A DNA stretch of 64,000 nucleotides from Pseudoalteromonas luteoviolacea DSM 6061 (GTDB lineage: Bacteria > Pseudomonadota > Gammaproteobacteria > Enterobacterales > Alteromonadaceae), in NCBI RefSeq assembly GCF_001625655.1, contig NZ_AUYB01000125.1, positions 62,001 to 126,000 of the forward strand, written 5' to 3'. The position numbers and the translations under genes were made by a program. The notes beneath the pieces were generated by a model. It ran no database searches, was not told the DNA's origin, and saw only the letters and a program-made list of their open reading frames with translations. Each line of letters opens with the position of its first letter. Positions within the stretch are counted from its first letter, which is position 1. Below, one piece after another: positions 8,481 to 16,310 of this stretch.

Positions 8481-8939
8481 ATGAGAACACTTGGCGTAGA
8501 AATCACTGGCAGCGAAGCGATGCTTTGTCTTTTAACTAAAGAAAACGACGTCTTTGATATTCGTGACATTCGACAAACACGCTTTACATTACCGAATATT
8601 GGCCAAGATCAAGAAGCCATGCGCAAGTTTCACTTTGACTTGTCAAAACTTGTCGAAGATTACCAAATTGACACGATAGCGATTCGTCAGCGTGCACACA
8701 AAGGTAAATTCGCAGGAAGCGCTGCTGGCTTTAAAATGGAAGCCGCATTTCAGCTTATAGACAACGCAGAAGTTCACTTATTAAATGCGACTGAAGTAAA
8801 AGAACAGATAAAACGTAACCCAGTGCCAGTAGATTATGCTGATACAGGTTTAAGAAAATACCAAGAACAGGCATTTACCAATGCATATGTTTTGATCATG
8901 CGTAAAACGTATGGCCATGACGTAGAAGAACAAGCGTAA
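8481..8939 (+). CDS. DUF3010 family protein
   Basis: This is a 152-residue soluble protein starting MRTLGVEITGSEAMLCLL and ending near MRKTYGHDVEEQA. The opening strand-turn (GVEITGSEA) resembles an actin/RNase H-like fold start, and the style matches the gammaproteobacterial DUF3010 family, whose function is unknown. I chose 8481 over the in-frame ATG at 8445, because the extension is unlike the family and 8481 begins the conserved strand. A hairpin at 8956-8977 follows its stop codon. Confidence 0.75.
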   Translation: MRTLGVEITGSEAMLCLLTKENDVFDIRDIRQTRFTLPNIGQDQEAMRKFHFDLSKLVEDYQIDTIAIRQRAHKGKFAGSAAGFKMEAAFQLIDNAEVHLLNATEVKEQIKRNPVPVDYADTGLRKYQEQAFTNAYVLIMRKTYGHDVEEQA

Positions 8940-8955
8940 TCTGCGATTCGATACT

Positions 8956-8977
8956 AGGTGAGCCTCCCCGCTCACCT
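8956..8977 (+). terminator. Terminator-like hairpin after the DUF3010 gene
   Basis: AGGTGAGC (8956-8963) and GCTCACCT (8970-8977) form a perfect 8-bp stem with a 6-nt loop, 16 bp after the stop codon. The downstream T content is modest (GTTACCCTCCTT), so termination may be partial. Confidence 0.55.
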
Positions 8978-9101
8978 GTTACCCTCCTTAAAAAATCGTA
9001 AACTCTTGTAGCCAATAGACACTTTATTCATTTTTTAAGCTGCCAAATGACGAAAAAATAGATATGTTTGTATAAACGGATCTTTTTTAATCAAAATTGG
9101 C

Positions 9102-10946
9102 ATGTATAAACTCTTTGAAAAAATTACCCAGCCCTTTCCAGCTAAAGACGCAGAGCAACCACCTAGTTCCCTTTATGCTTTTTGCCGCTTTTACACTAAA
9201 GGGATGGAAAAGCCTTTAGTTGTAATGTCTATTTGTGCTGCACTGCTGGCAGTACTTGAAGTTACGCTGTTTAGCTTTATGGGTACACTGGTAGATTGGA
9301 TGCAAGCAATGACACCAGCACAATTGTTCGAAGAGAAGTCAAGTGAGCTCACTATAATGGCTCTTATCACTGTCATTGGAATACCAATTTTAGTTTTTCT
9401 ACATAGCGCACTACTACACCAAAGTTTGCTTGGTAATTACCCTATGGCTATAAGATGGTTGTCCCATCGCTATCTTCTCAAACAAAGTATGGAATTTTAC
9501 CAAGATGAATTTGCTGGCCGTATCGCTACTAAGGTAATGCAGACCTCTTTAGCTATACGAGAGGCGGTAATGAAGTTACTAGATGTATTGGTTTACATCG
9601 CCGTTTATTTTGGTGCCACATTAATTCTAATTGGCAGTAGTGACCCTAGACTACTCGCACCTCTATTAATTTGGTTAGCTTTTTATATTATTTTGCAAAT
9701 ATATTTTGTGCCAAGACTTAAATCGGTTGCATCAGAGCAAGCCGATGCGCGCTCAGAAATGACAGGACGCATAGTAGATAGCTACACCAATATATCAACA
9801 GTAAAACTATTCTCTTATACAAGGCGTGAAGAGGATTACGCAAAAAGCAGTATGAACTTGTTTATGACTCCTGTTTACAAACAAATGCGTTTGGTTACCA
9901 GTCTCAATGTAAGCATTCAAACCATTAACTACATGCTGGTATTTTTAATTGCAGGCCTTTCACTATACTTGTGGGCCGATTCAGCGATTACCACAGGTGC
10001 CATTGCTGTTGCAGTCAGTCTTTCATTGCGACTAAATGGCATGTCGCAATGGATTATGTGGGAAATCAGTAGTCTATTTGAGAATATTGGCACAGTCGCT
10101 GATGGCATGAATACCCTGTCTAAACCGGTTTCAGTAAAAGATCCAACAACCACAAATGAACTGCAAGTTACTTCAGGTGCTATACATTTTGATAATCTGG
10201 ACTTCGCTTACAAAAAGCAGGACCAAAATACATCAACGTCAATATTTGAAGACCTAACACTCAAAATTAAAAGTGGCGAGAAGATTGGTTTAGTAGGTCG
10301 CTCTGGGGCTGGAAAATCAACCTTGGTGAATTTATTGCTACGCTTTTACGATTTAGACAATGGCAAAATTACCATCGATGGACAAGACATTAGCCATGTC
10401 ACTCAAGAGAGCCTTAGAAGACACATTGCCATGGTTACGCAAGACACCGCTCTACTGCACCGCAGTGTACGAGACAATGTTTTATACGGCAGACCAGAGG
10501 CAAGTGATGAGGATCTTCTAGAGGCGATAAAACAAGCGCAAGCGCTAGATTTTATCAACGAACTTGAGGACAGTTATGGCAATACTGGCTTAGATGCGAA
10601 GGTTGGAGAACGGGGTGTAAAATTATCGGGGGGGCAAAGACAGAGAATCGCCATCGCGAGGGTTTTGTTAAAAAATGCGCCTATATTGATTCTAGATGAG
10701 GCTACTTCAGCGCTAGATTCAGAGTCTGAAATCGCAATACAAAAAAGTCTGAATAACCTAATGAAGAATAAAACGGTTATCGCAATAGCCCATAGGCTGT
10801 CGACTATTGCGAAAATGGACCGGCTAGTAGTCATTGACCAAGGCAAAATCGTTGAGCAAGGTACTCACCAAGAGTTGCTCAACAAACAAGGGATCTATGC
10901 CAAGCTTTGGGCACATCAAACTGGCGGTTTTATTGGCGTGGATTAA
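9102..10946 (+). CDS. ABC exporter, fused membrane and ATPase domains (MdlB/MsbA-like)
   Basis: This is a 614-residue half-transporter. A six-helix membrane domain (about 35-340) precedes an ATPase domain with Walker A GRSGAGKST (near 398), Q-loop VTQDTALLH, signature LSGGQRQRIA (near 507), Walker B ILILDEATSALD and switch His in AHRLST. Such proteins homodimerise in the inner membrane and export lipids, drugs or peptides. The substrate is unknown. It is distinct from the true msbA at 49441-51177, which sits in the lipid A cluster. Its 3' end overlaps the convergent TetR gene by 17 bp. Confidence 0.88.
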   Translation: MYKLFEKITQPFPAKDAEQPPSSLYAFCRFYTKGMEKPLVVMSICAALLAVLEVTLFSFMGTLVDWMQAMTPAQLFEEKSSELTIMALITVIGIPILVFLHSALLHQSLLGNYPMAIRWLSHRYLLKQSMEFYQDEFAGRIATKVMQTSLAIREAVMKLLDVLVYIAVYFGATLILIGSSDPRLLAPLLIWLAFYIILQIYFVPRLKSVASEQADARSEMTGRIVDSYTNISTVKLFSYTRREEDYAKSSMNLFMTPVYKQMRLVTSLNVSIQTINYMLVFLIAGLSLYLWADSAITTGAIAVAVSLSLRLNGMSQWIMWEISSLFENIGTVADGMNTLSKPVSVKDPTTTNELQVTSGAIHFDNLDFAYKKQDQNTSTSIFEDLTLKIKSGEKIGLVGRSGAGKSTLVNLLLRFYDLDNGKITIDGQDISHVTQESLRRHIAMVTQDTALLHRSVRDNVLYGRPEASDEDLLEAIKQAQALDFINELEDSYGNTGLDAKVGERGVKLSGGQRQRIAIARVLLKNAPILILDEATSALDSESEIAIQKSLNNLMKNKTVIAIAHRLSTIAKMDRLVVIDQGKIVEQGTHQELLNKQGIYAKLWAHQTGGFIGVD

Positions 10947-11532
10947 CACCATTACAAAAAAGCTTACATGCCTGGGAAATAAAGTCAGACAATTGCTGCT
11001 CATCGATGGGGGGTTGCCAGCGTATGGCCATCTCCCAAAACGTTAGCCGTTTTAGGCCTCCCCAGAAAAATGCGGCTGCAAAATGCGCTTCGCAATCACC
11101 TAAGCAGCCAGCTAGTGCTGCTTCTTCAAACCATACCACCATAGATTTTTCACAGTGGCTAAACTTTTCATTTAAGCGTTTTGCTTGCTCTTCACTGCGC
11201 ATTGATTCAATCATTACGATTCGAGAAAGCCTAATATAGTCTGGATCGCTCAGTAGGCCAACCGCACTATTTGCTAAATGCTTCAGCTGCACCTCAAAGT
11301 CATAGTTAGGAATAAACTGAATAGCAGATAAAGGCTGAATTCTTTCAATAAGCGAAATTACCACAGCATCAAACAAAGCTTCCTTATTTGGATAATGCTT
11401 GTATAGAGTGCGCTTTGATACTTCTGCTTTTTGACATATCGCCTCCATCGTCGTCGCTTGCAACCCCATTAATGCAAACTGTTCGATTGCAGCACTCACT
11501 ATTGCTTGTTGCTTTGCTGACAATTGTGTCAT
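10930..11532 (-). CDS. TetR family repressor, divergent from the RND efflux operon
   Basis: This 200-residue protein has an N-terminal helix-turn-helix (about 10-55, with TTMEAICQKAEVSKRTLYKHY) and a helical ligand-binding C-terminal domain resembling AcrR-type efflux regulators. The start at 11532 (MTQLSAKQQ) follows a GAGAGAAA. A TTG one codon earlier is less likely. Its divergence from the adaptor and pump genes, with three palindromes between, indicates that it represses the pump and probably itself. An inducing ligand would be a pump substrate. The 3' end overlaps the convergent ABC exporter by 17 bp. Confidence 0.93.
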   Translation of the reverse strand: MTQLSAKQQAIVSAAIEQFALMGLQATTMEAICQKAEVSKRTLYKHYPNKEALFDAVVISLIERIQPLSAIQFIPNYDFEVQLKHLANSAVGLLSDPDYIRLSRIVMIESMRSEEQAKRLNEKFSHCEKSMVVWFEEAALAGCLGDCEAHFAAAFFWGGLKRLTFWEMAIRWQPPIDEQQLSDFISQACKLFCNGVNPRQ

Positions 11533-11556
11533 CAATTTCTCTCTTACTTATCAATT

Positions 11557-11585
11557 AACATAAGTTTAACCAATATTAGGGACAA
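11557..11585 (-). promoter_or_regulatory. Candidate promoter of the TetR gene
   Basis: On the minus strand TTGTCC (11585-11580) and TATGTT (11562-11557) are separated by 17 bp, just downstream of operator 1. Binding at operator 1 would abut the -35 element, consistent with autoregulation. Confidence 0.4.
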
Positions 11586-11591
11586 TAAAAA

Positions 11592-11609
11592 GTAAACGCC
11601 AACGTTTAT
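11592..11609. promoter_or_regulatory. TetR operator-like palindrome 1
   Basis: GTAAACG, a 4-bp spacer and CGTTTAT. Its centre is at 11600.5, exactly 33 bp from operator 2. Confidence 0.7.
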
Positions 11610-11624
11610 TAATAAAATAAAAAA

Positions 11625-11642
11625 GTACACGACATCGTTTAC
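11625..11642. promoter_or_regulatory. TetR operator-like palindrome 2
   Basis: GTACACG, a 4-bp spacer and CGTTTAC. Its centre is at 11633.5, exactly 33 bp from both neighbouring copies. Confidence 0.7.
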
Positions 11643-11657
11643 CTTTTCACATAACAA

Positions 11658-11675
11658 GTATACACTAGCGTTTAC
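11658..11675. promoter_or_regulatory. TetR operator-like palindrome 3
   Basis: GTATACA, a 4-bp spacer and CGTTTAC, embedded in a wider palindrome with arms ACAAGTA and TACTTGT. Its centre is at 11666.5. It immediately precedes the putative -10 box of the efflux operon. Confidence 0.7.
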
Positions 11676-11678
11676 TTG

Positions 11679-11684
11679 TATAAT
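11679..11684 (+). promoter_or_regulatory. Candidate -10 box of the RND efflux operon
   Basis: A perfect TATAAT lies four bases after operator 3, and the -35 region would fall inside operator 3. Repressor binding there would therefore occlude the polymerase. The -35 match is poor. The remaining leader to 11859 shows no other clear element. Confidence 0.45.
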
Positions 11685-11859
11685 TGTCGACTAATTAACC
11701 TTTACTTTGGTGTGAGGAAGGTATGAAATGACAATGTGCCCACTAAATCACGCTCAGTGAACTAGTTTATACAAGGCAGTACGCTAAACTGAACGAAGGC
11801 GCGTCGTCTTCTGCTGTTTAGTTTAGAAAGCACGATATAAAATAGGATTTGGAGTGTTC

Positions 11860-13035
11860 ATGTATCCAGCATCATTAAAACGCAGACTTAAACACCTTTC
11901 ACTTGCATTGCTGTCAGCTGGCATAATCAGTGCTTGCTCGGAAGCACCTCAACAGCAAGCTGGGTTTGGTATGCAGCCAGCTAAAGTAAGCGTCACTAAT
12001 GTGACGACACAAAGCGTACCTTTTAATATTGAGTTACCGGCCACATTACTGGGTGACAAAGAGGTAGAGATCAGGGCCAGAGTATCTGGACTAATAGAAT
12101 CTAGAAATTTTGACGAAGGTCAATATATCACAGCCGGTCAGTCTCTTTTTACTATTGAATTAAAACCTTTCCAGCTTGAGTTAGAAAAAGCCCAGGCCGA
12201 TCTACACGCAGCAGAAGCCAATGTAAAACAAGCCAAACGAGAAAGAGACCGATTAGAAAAACTTAAAGATGAACGTTCCGTTTCAAAGCGCGACTTTGAT
12301 AATGCGGTATCAGCTTATGACATTGCGCTGGCTAATCTAGAGTCTGCCAAAGTTGCTCTAAATGAAGCACAATTAGATTTAGAGTACGCACAAGTAAAAG
12401 CGCCAGTATCAGGCATTATTGGTCGAGAACGCGAGTCTCAAGGTAGTTATGTTTCAGGACCAACTGTTTTGCTTACAGAATTAACCGATACGAGCAACAT
12501 GCGCGCACGATTTGGTTTCTCAGAACGCGAACAGTTGGCTATGCGTAAAGATGTTGAATCCGGAACACTCACCCTACCCGCCAACAACTACTTTGACGCA
12601 ACCATTATTTTACAAGATGGTTCTGTGTACTCTGAAAAAGGTAAAGTTGATTTCTCGGATATAAGAGTAAACCGTTTCACGGGAACTTCTGAACTTCAAG
12701 CTAGAATTACTAACCCAAATGGTGAATTAAGACCAGGTCAGTTTGTTCGTATTCGACTTAGTGGTGCTGTACGAAACCAAGCTATCGTGGTGCCTCAACG
12801 TGCAGTATTAGACAACGGTACAGGCAAGTTTGTCTACGTTGCAACTAAAAATGAAAAAGGCATGATGGTTGCGTTACCAGCCCCTGTTCAAGTCGGTGAA
12901 TGGGTCAAGCTTAACGGAGAAAACATGTGGGTAATACGTTCAGGCTTACAACCACAGCAACCAGTCATTGTTGAAGGAATGGCGCGAATTTTCTTTCCCG
13001 GTATGCCAGTTAACGTAGCAGCTGAAGGAGAATAA
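11860..13035 (+). CDS. RND efflux periplasmic adaptor lipoprotein (AcrA/MexE type)
   Basis: This 391-residue membrane fusion protein has a lipoprotein signal with lipobox ISAC (Cys near 27). A lipoyl-like half motif (EIRARVSGLIESR) is followed by a coiled-coil hairpin (about 100-170), the second lipoyl half (VKAPVSGIIGRE), a beta-barrel and a membrane-proximal domain. It links the inner-membrane pump to an outer-membrane channel, probably TolC encoded elsewhere, as none is in this locus. ATG 11860 is preferred over the in-frame GTG at 11854 because GGAG sits five bases before the ATG. The pump gene follows after 5 bp. Confidence 0.95.
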   Translation: MYPASLKRRLKHLSLALLSAGIISACSEAPQQQAGFGMQPAKVSVTNVTTQSVPFNIELPATLLGDKEVEIRARVSGLIESRNFDEGQYITAGQSLFTIELKPFQLELEKAQADLHAAEANVKQAKRERDRLEKLKDERSVSKRDFDNAVSAYDIALANLESAKVALNEAQLDLEYAQVKAPVSGIIGRERESQGSYVSGPTVLLTELTDTSNMRARFGFSEREQLAMRKDVESGTLTLPANNYFDATIILQDGSVYSEKGKVDFSDIRVNRFTGTSELQARITNPNGELRPGQFVRIRLSGAVRNQAIVVPQRAVLDNGTGKFVYVATKNEKGMMVALPAPVQVGEWVKLNGENMWVIRSGLQPQQPVIVEGMARIFFPGMPVNVAAEGE

Positions 13036-13040
13036 GCTCT

Positions 13041-16000
13041 ATGTTCTCTAAATACTTTATAGATAGGCCTATTTTTGCCTTTGTAATCTCAATTGTGATT
13101 GTACTGGCGGGCTTAGCAGCAATGCGTACCCTGCCCGTTGCTCAGTACCCAGAAATTTCACCGCCACAAGTACAAGTTACGGCTGTGTATCCTGGTGCAT
13201 CAGCCGATGTATTAGAGCAAACGGTTGCCGCGCCGATTGAAAACGCCATCACAGGTGTTGAAGGCATGATGTATATGGAGTCCATAAGCAGCAGCTCTGG
13301 TGCGACAACGATTACGGTAACTTTCGAAATTGGCACTGATGTAGATCAGGCTGCCGTGGATGTAAATAATCGTGTTAAGCAGGTCGAGGCTAGGTTACCA
13401 GAAGAAACGCGTAGACAAGGCGTCATTGTTGCCAAAGGCTCTTCAAGCTTTTTGCAGGTACATGCTTTTTATTCGCCAGATAACAGCCGCTCCAGTTTAT
13501 GGACTTCCAATTACGTAACCATGAATATTCTTGATAATATCAAGCGTATACCTGGTACAACTAATGTCCAGATATTTGGTGCGAGAGACTACGCAATGCG
13601 GATCTGGCTTCGTCCAGATATCATGAGTCAGTTACAAGTAACTGTGGAAGAAGTTACCAGCTCAATTCGTGAGCAAAACTCACAATATGCCGCGGGTAGC
13701 ATTGGCGCTACACCGACTTCTTCAAGCCCACAAGAATTAGTATATAGCGTAACAGCACAGGGGCGCTTATCAACGCCAGAAGAGTTTGAAAATATCATCA
13801 TTCGTGCTAATACAGATGGCTCTACTTTAAGGCTTAAAGATATCGCACGCGTTGAGCTAGGTTCAAAAGATTACAACTTCAACGGTACAATTAATGGTAA
13901 GGACGCTGTACTGCTTGGTATATTCCTCCAACCTGGTGCAAATGCGCTGGATGTAGCCAAAGAAGTAGAAGCTGAAATAGCAACGCTTAAAACACAATTC
14001 CCACAGGGATTAGCTCACTTAAATTCTTATGATACAACGCGATTTGTAGAAGTTTCGATTAGAGAAGTACTAATCACACTCGGCGAGGCAATGGTGCTCG
14101 TATTCCTCGTTGTGTATTTGTTTTTGCAAAATTGGCGTGCAACCCTTATTCCCACACTAGCCGTTCCGGTCTCTCTGCTAGGCACGTTTGCTGGGCTATA
14201 TATGCTTGGGTATTCCATCAACACTTTAACCCTCTTCGGTATGGTTTTATCCATTGGTATTGTTGTCGATGATGCCATCGTTGTACTAGAAAACGTCGAG
14301 CGCATAATGCATGAGCAGCACGTCAGTGCACGAGAAGCTGCATATAAAGCCATGGAAGAAGTCAGCGGCCCAGTTGTCGCGATTGTGCTTGTTCTGTGTT
14401 CAGTGTTTATTCCAATTGCCTTTTTAGGCGGGCTAACAGGCGAGCTATTTCGTCAATTTGCAATCACAATTTCTATCTCTGTGAGCCTATCAGGTGTGGT
14501 TGCACTGACAATGACACCCGCTTTGTGTGTACTGATCTTGAAACATGAAGACAAACAAACTGCTCGCTTTTTCTTATGGTTCAATGACTGGTTCACTAGA
14601 GTAACTGGCAAGTATGTTGGTTCAGTAAGCTTCATGATCCGTCGTGGTGCTCTTGGCTTTATTCTGATGTCAGCAATGATTGGTGCTACGGTTTTCCTAT
14701 GGCAAAAAACACCTGGCTCTCTCGTTCCAGATGAAGACCAAGGTTTTTATATCAGTGCTGTATTTCTACCTGATGGAACTTCTTTAGAAAGAACAACGGA
14801 AGTCACAAAGCAAGTTGTAGAAGCTGCACAATCCAATCCAGCCAACGAAAACGTTGTGGCGTTTACTGGTTTCGACTTTTTGGGTGGTGGCTATAAAAAC
14901 AACGCCGCAACATTATTTATCACACAAACTCACTGGGATGAGCGTGAAGTAGATACCAAGTCTTTGGTAGGCGAGCTGTTTATGAAAACAGCCCATATTA
15001 ATGAAGCTTTAGTATTAGCATTTAACCCTCCGGCAATATTTGGTTTAGGCACCACAGGTGGCTTTGAATTCTATTTGCAGAGCAAAACAGGTGCCGATCC
15101 TGAAAAACTCAAGCAAGGTATGCAACTAATGATGAACGCAGCTCAACAGAGCCCAGTTTTAGGCGGATTGCAAACCCTTTGGCGACCGGATGCTCCGCAA
15201 CTTGAAGTTCACATGGACAGAGAGCAAGCACGCGCTATGGGGGTCAACATTAATTCTGCATTTAATGCGTTAGCAGCTAATTTGGGGAACTACTACGTCA
15301 ACGACTTCAATAAGTTTGGTCGCTCGTGGCAAGTTATTTTATCTGCCGAAGCTCAGTTCAGAATGACACCCCAAGATGTTGGCCGTATTTATGTGAAGAA
15401 CAATCAAGGAGACATGGTACCTATTTCAGCCTTTACAGACATAGAGTTTGCAAGAGGACCCGAAAGTTTGCACCGCTACAATAACTTGTCGGCAGTTAAG
15501 CTGATGGGCAATGCAGCGCCAGGCTATAGCTCTGGTCAAGCGATTGCGGAGATTGAACGTATTGCTGCAGAAGTATTACCACCTGATATGACCTTTGAAT
15601 GGACTGCGTCAGCATTCCAAGAAAAGCGCAGCACCGGCACTACAGGTTTAGCGCTTGGGCTTGCTGTTGTGATGGTATTTTTAATTCTCGCAGCACTTTA
15701 CGAGCGTTGGTCACTCCCTATTTCGGTATTACTGGCTCTGCCGTTTGGTACTTTTGGTGCTTTGGTTTCCATTTGGGTAGCTGGGCTTACCAACGATGTT
15801 TACTTTCAAATTGGACTTGTTACATTACTTGGATTAGCAAGTAAAAATGCAATATTAATCGTTGAGTATGCCCTGATGAAGCATCAACAAGGCTGGAGTG
15901 CTAGCACTGCTGCGCTTGAAGCTGCACGATTGAGATTTAGACCGATCATTATGACTTCTCTTGCGTTTATTCTTGGTGTTGTACCACTAGTGCTAAGCTC

Positions 16001-16214
16001 CGGCGCAGGCGCCGGTGCAAGGCACAGTGTGGGCACAGGTGTTATGGGTGGTATGATGGCTGCAACGTTCCTTGCAGTATTCTTCGTTCCCCTGTTTTTC
16101 TATTGGCTTACAACACGTAAATTCACTGAAAAGCGCTCCAAGCAAGAACTCGCTAAAGAGATTGCGGATCATCACAGAAAAGATCAGACAGACACTCAAG
16201 AAGATCTTGTCTAA
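13041..16214 (+). CDS. RND multidrug efflux pump permease (AcrB/MexF type, HAE1)
   Basis: This 1057-residue inner-membrane pump begins MFSKYFIDRPIFAFVIS, typical of HAE1 transporters. It has twelve predicted transmembrane helices and two large periplasmic loops. The proton-relay Asp pair GIVVDDAIVVLENVER falls at residues 410-411, and the second-half motif ASKNAILIVEYA is present. It exports amphiphilic compounds using the proton gradient, in trimers coupled to the adaptor encoded 5 bp upstream. GAAGGAGAA precedes the start. It ends at a strong terminator at 16223. Drug specificity cannot be told. The MexF-like style suggests antibiotics, biocides or signalling molecules. Confidence 0.95.
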   Translation: MFSKYFIDRPIFAFVISIVIVLAGLAAMRTLPVAQYPEISPPQVQVTAVYPGASADVLEQTVAAPIENAITGVEGMMYMESISSSSGATTITVTFEIGTDVDQAAVDVNNRVKQVEARLPEETRRQGVIVAKGSSSFLQVHAFYSPDNSRSSLWTSNYVTMNILDNIKRIPGTTNVQIFGARDYAMRIWLRPDIMSQLQVTVEEVTSSIREQNSQYAAGSIGATPTSSSPQELVYSVTAQGRLSTPEEFENIIIRANTDGSTLRLKDIARVELGSKDYNFNGTINGKDAVLLGIFLQPGANALDVAKEVEAEIATLKTQFPQGLAHLNSYDTTRFVEVSIREVLITLGEAMVLVFLVVYLFLQNWRATLIPTLAVPVSLLGTFAGLYMLGYSINTLTLFGMVLSIGIVVDDAIVVLENVERIMHEQHVSAREAAYKAMEEVSGPVVAIVLVLCSVFIPIAFLGGLTGELFRQFAITISISVSLSGVVALTMTPALCVLILKHEDKQTARFFLWFNDWFTRVTGKYVGSVSFMIRRGALGFILMSAMIGATVFLWQKTPGSLVPDEDQGFYISAVFLPDGTSLERTTEVTKQVVEAAQSNPANENVVAFTGFDFLGGGYKNNAATLFITQTHWDEREVDTKSLVGELFMKTAHINEALVLAFNPPAIFGLGTTGGFEFYLQSKTGADPEKLKQGMQLMMNAAQQSPVLGGLQTLWRPDAPQLEVHMDREQARAMGVNINSAFNALAANLGNYYVNDFNKFGRSWQVILSAEAQFRMTPQDVGRIYVKNNQGDMVPISAFTDIEFARGPESLHRYNNLSAVKLMGNAAPGYSSGQAIAEIERIAAEVLPPDMTFEWTASAFQEKRSTGTTGLALGLAVVMVFLILAALYERWSLPISVLLALPFGTFGALVSIWVAGLTNDVYFQIGLVTLLGLASKNAILIVEYALMKHQQGWSASTAALEAARLRFRPIIMTSLAFILGVVPLVLSSGAGAGARHSVGTGVMGGMMAATFLAVFFVPLFFYWLTTRKFTEKRSKQELAKEIADHHRKDQTDTQEDLV

Positions 16215-16222
16215 ACCATATT

Positions 16223-16251
16223 AAAAAACGCCAGCCCTGCTGGCGTTTTTT
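16223..16251 (+). terminator. Rho-independent terminator of the RND operon
   Basis: An A-run, CGCCAGC, the loop CCT, GCTGGCG and a T-run form a compact strong hairpin 9 bp after the pump stop codon. Confidence 0.93.
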
Positions 16252-16310
16252 CAGCACCTTCTCGGTTACAAATCATAACAACTAATTGGCTGTAAAATCG
16301 ACTGCCTATT

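Noticed and set aside
10834..11239. Plus-strand ORFs opposite the TetR gene
   Set aside because: They are antisense shadows of a clear TetR protein and carry no motif.
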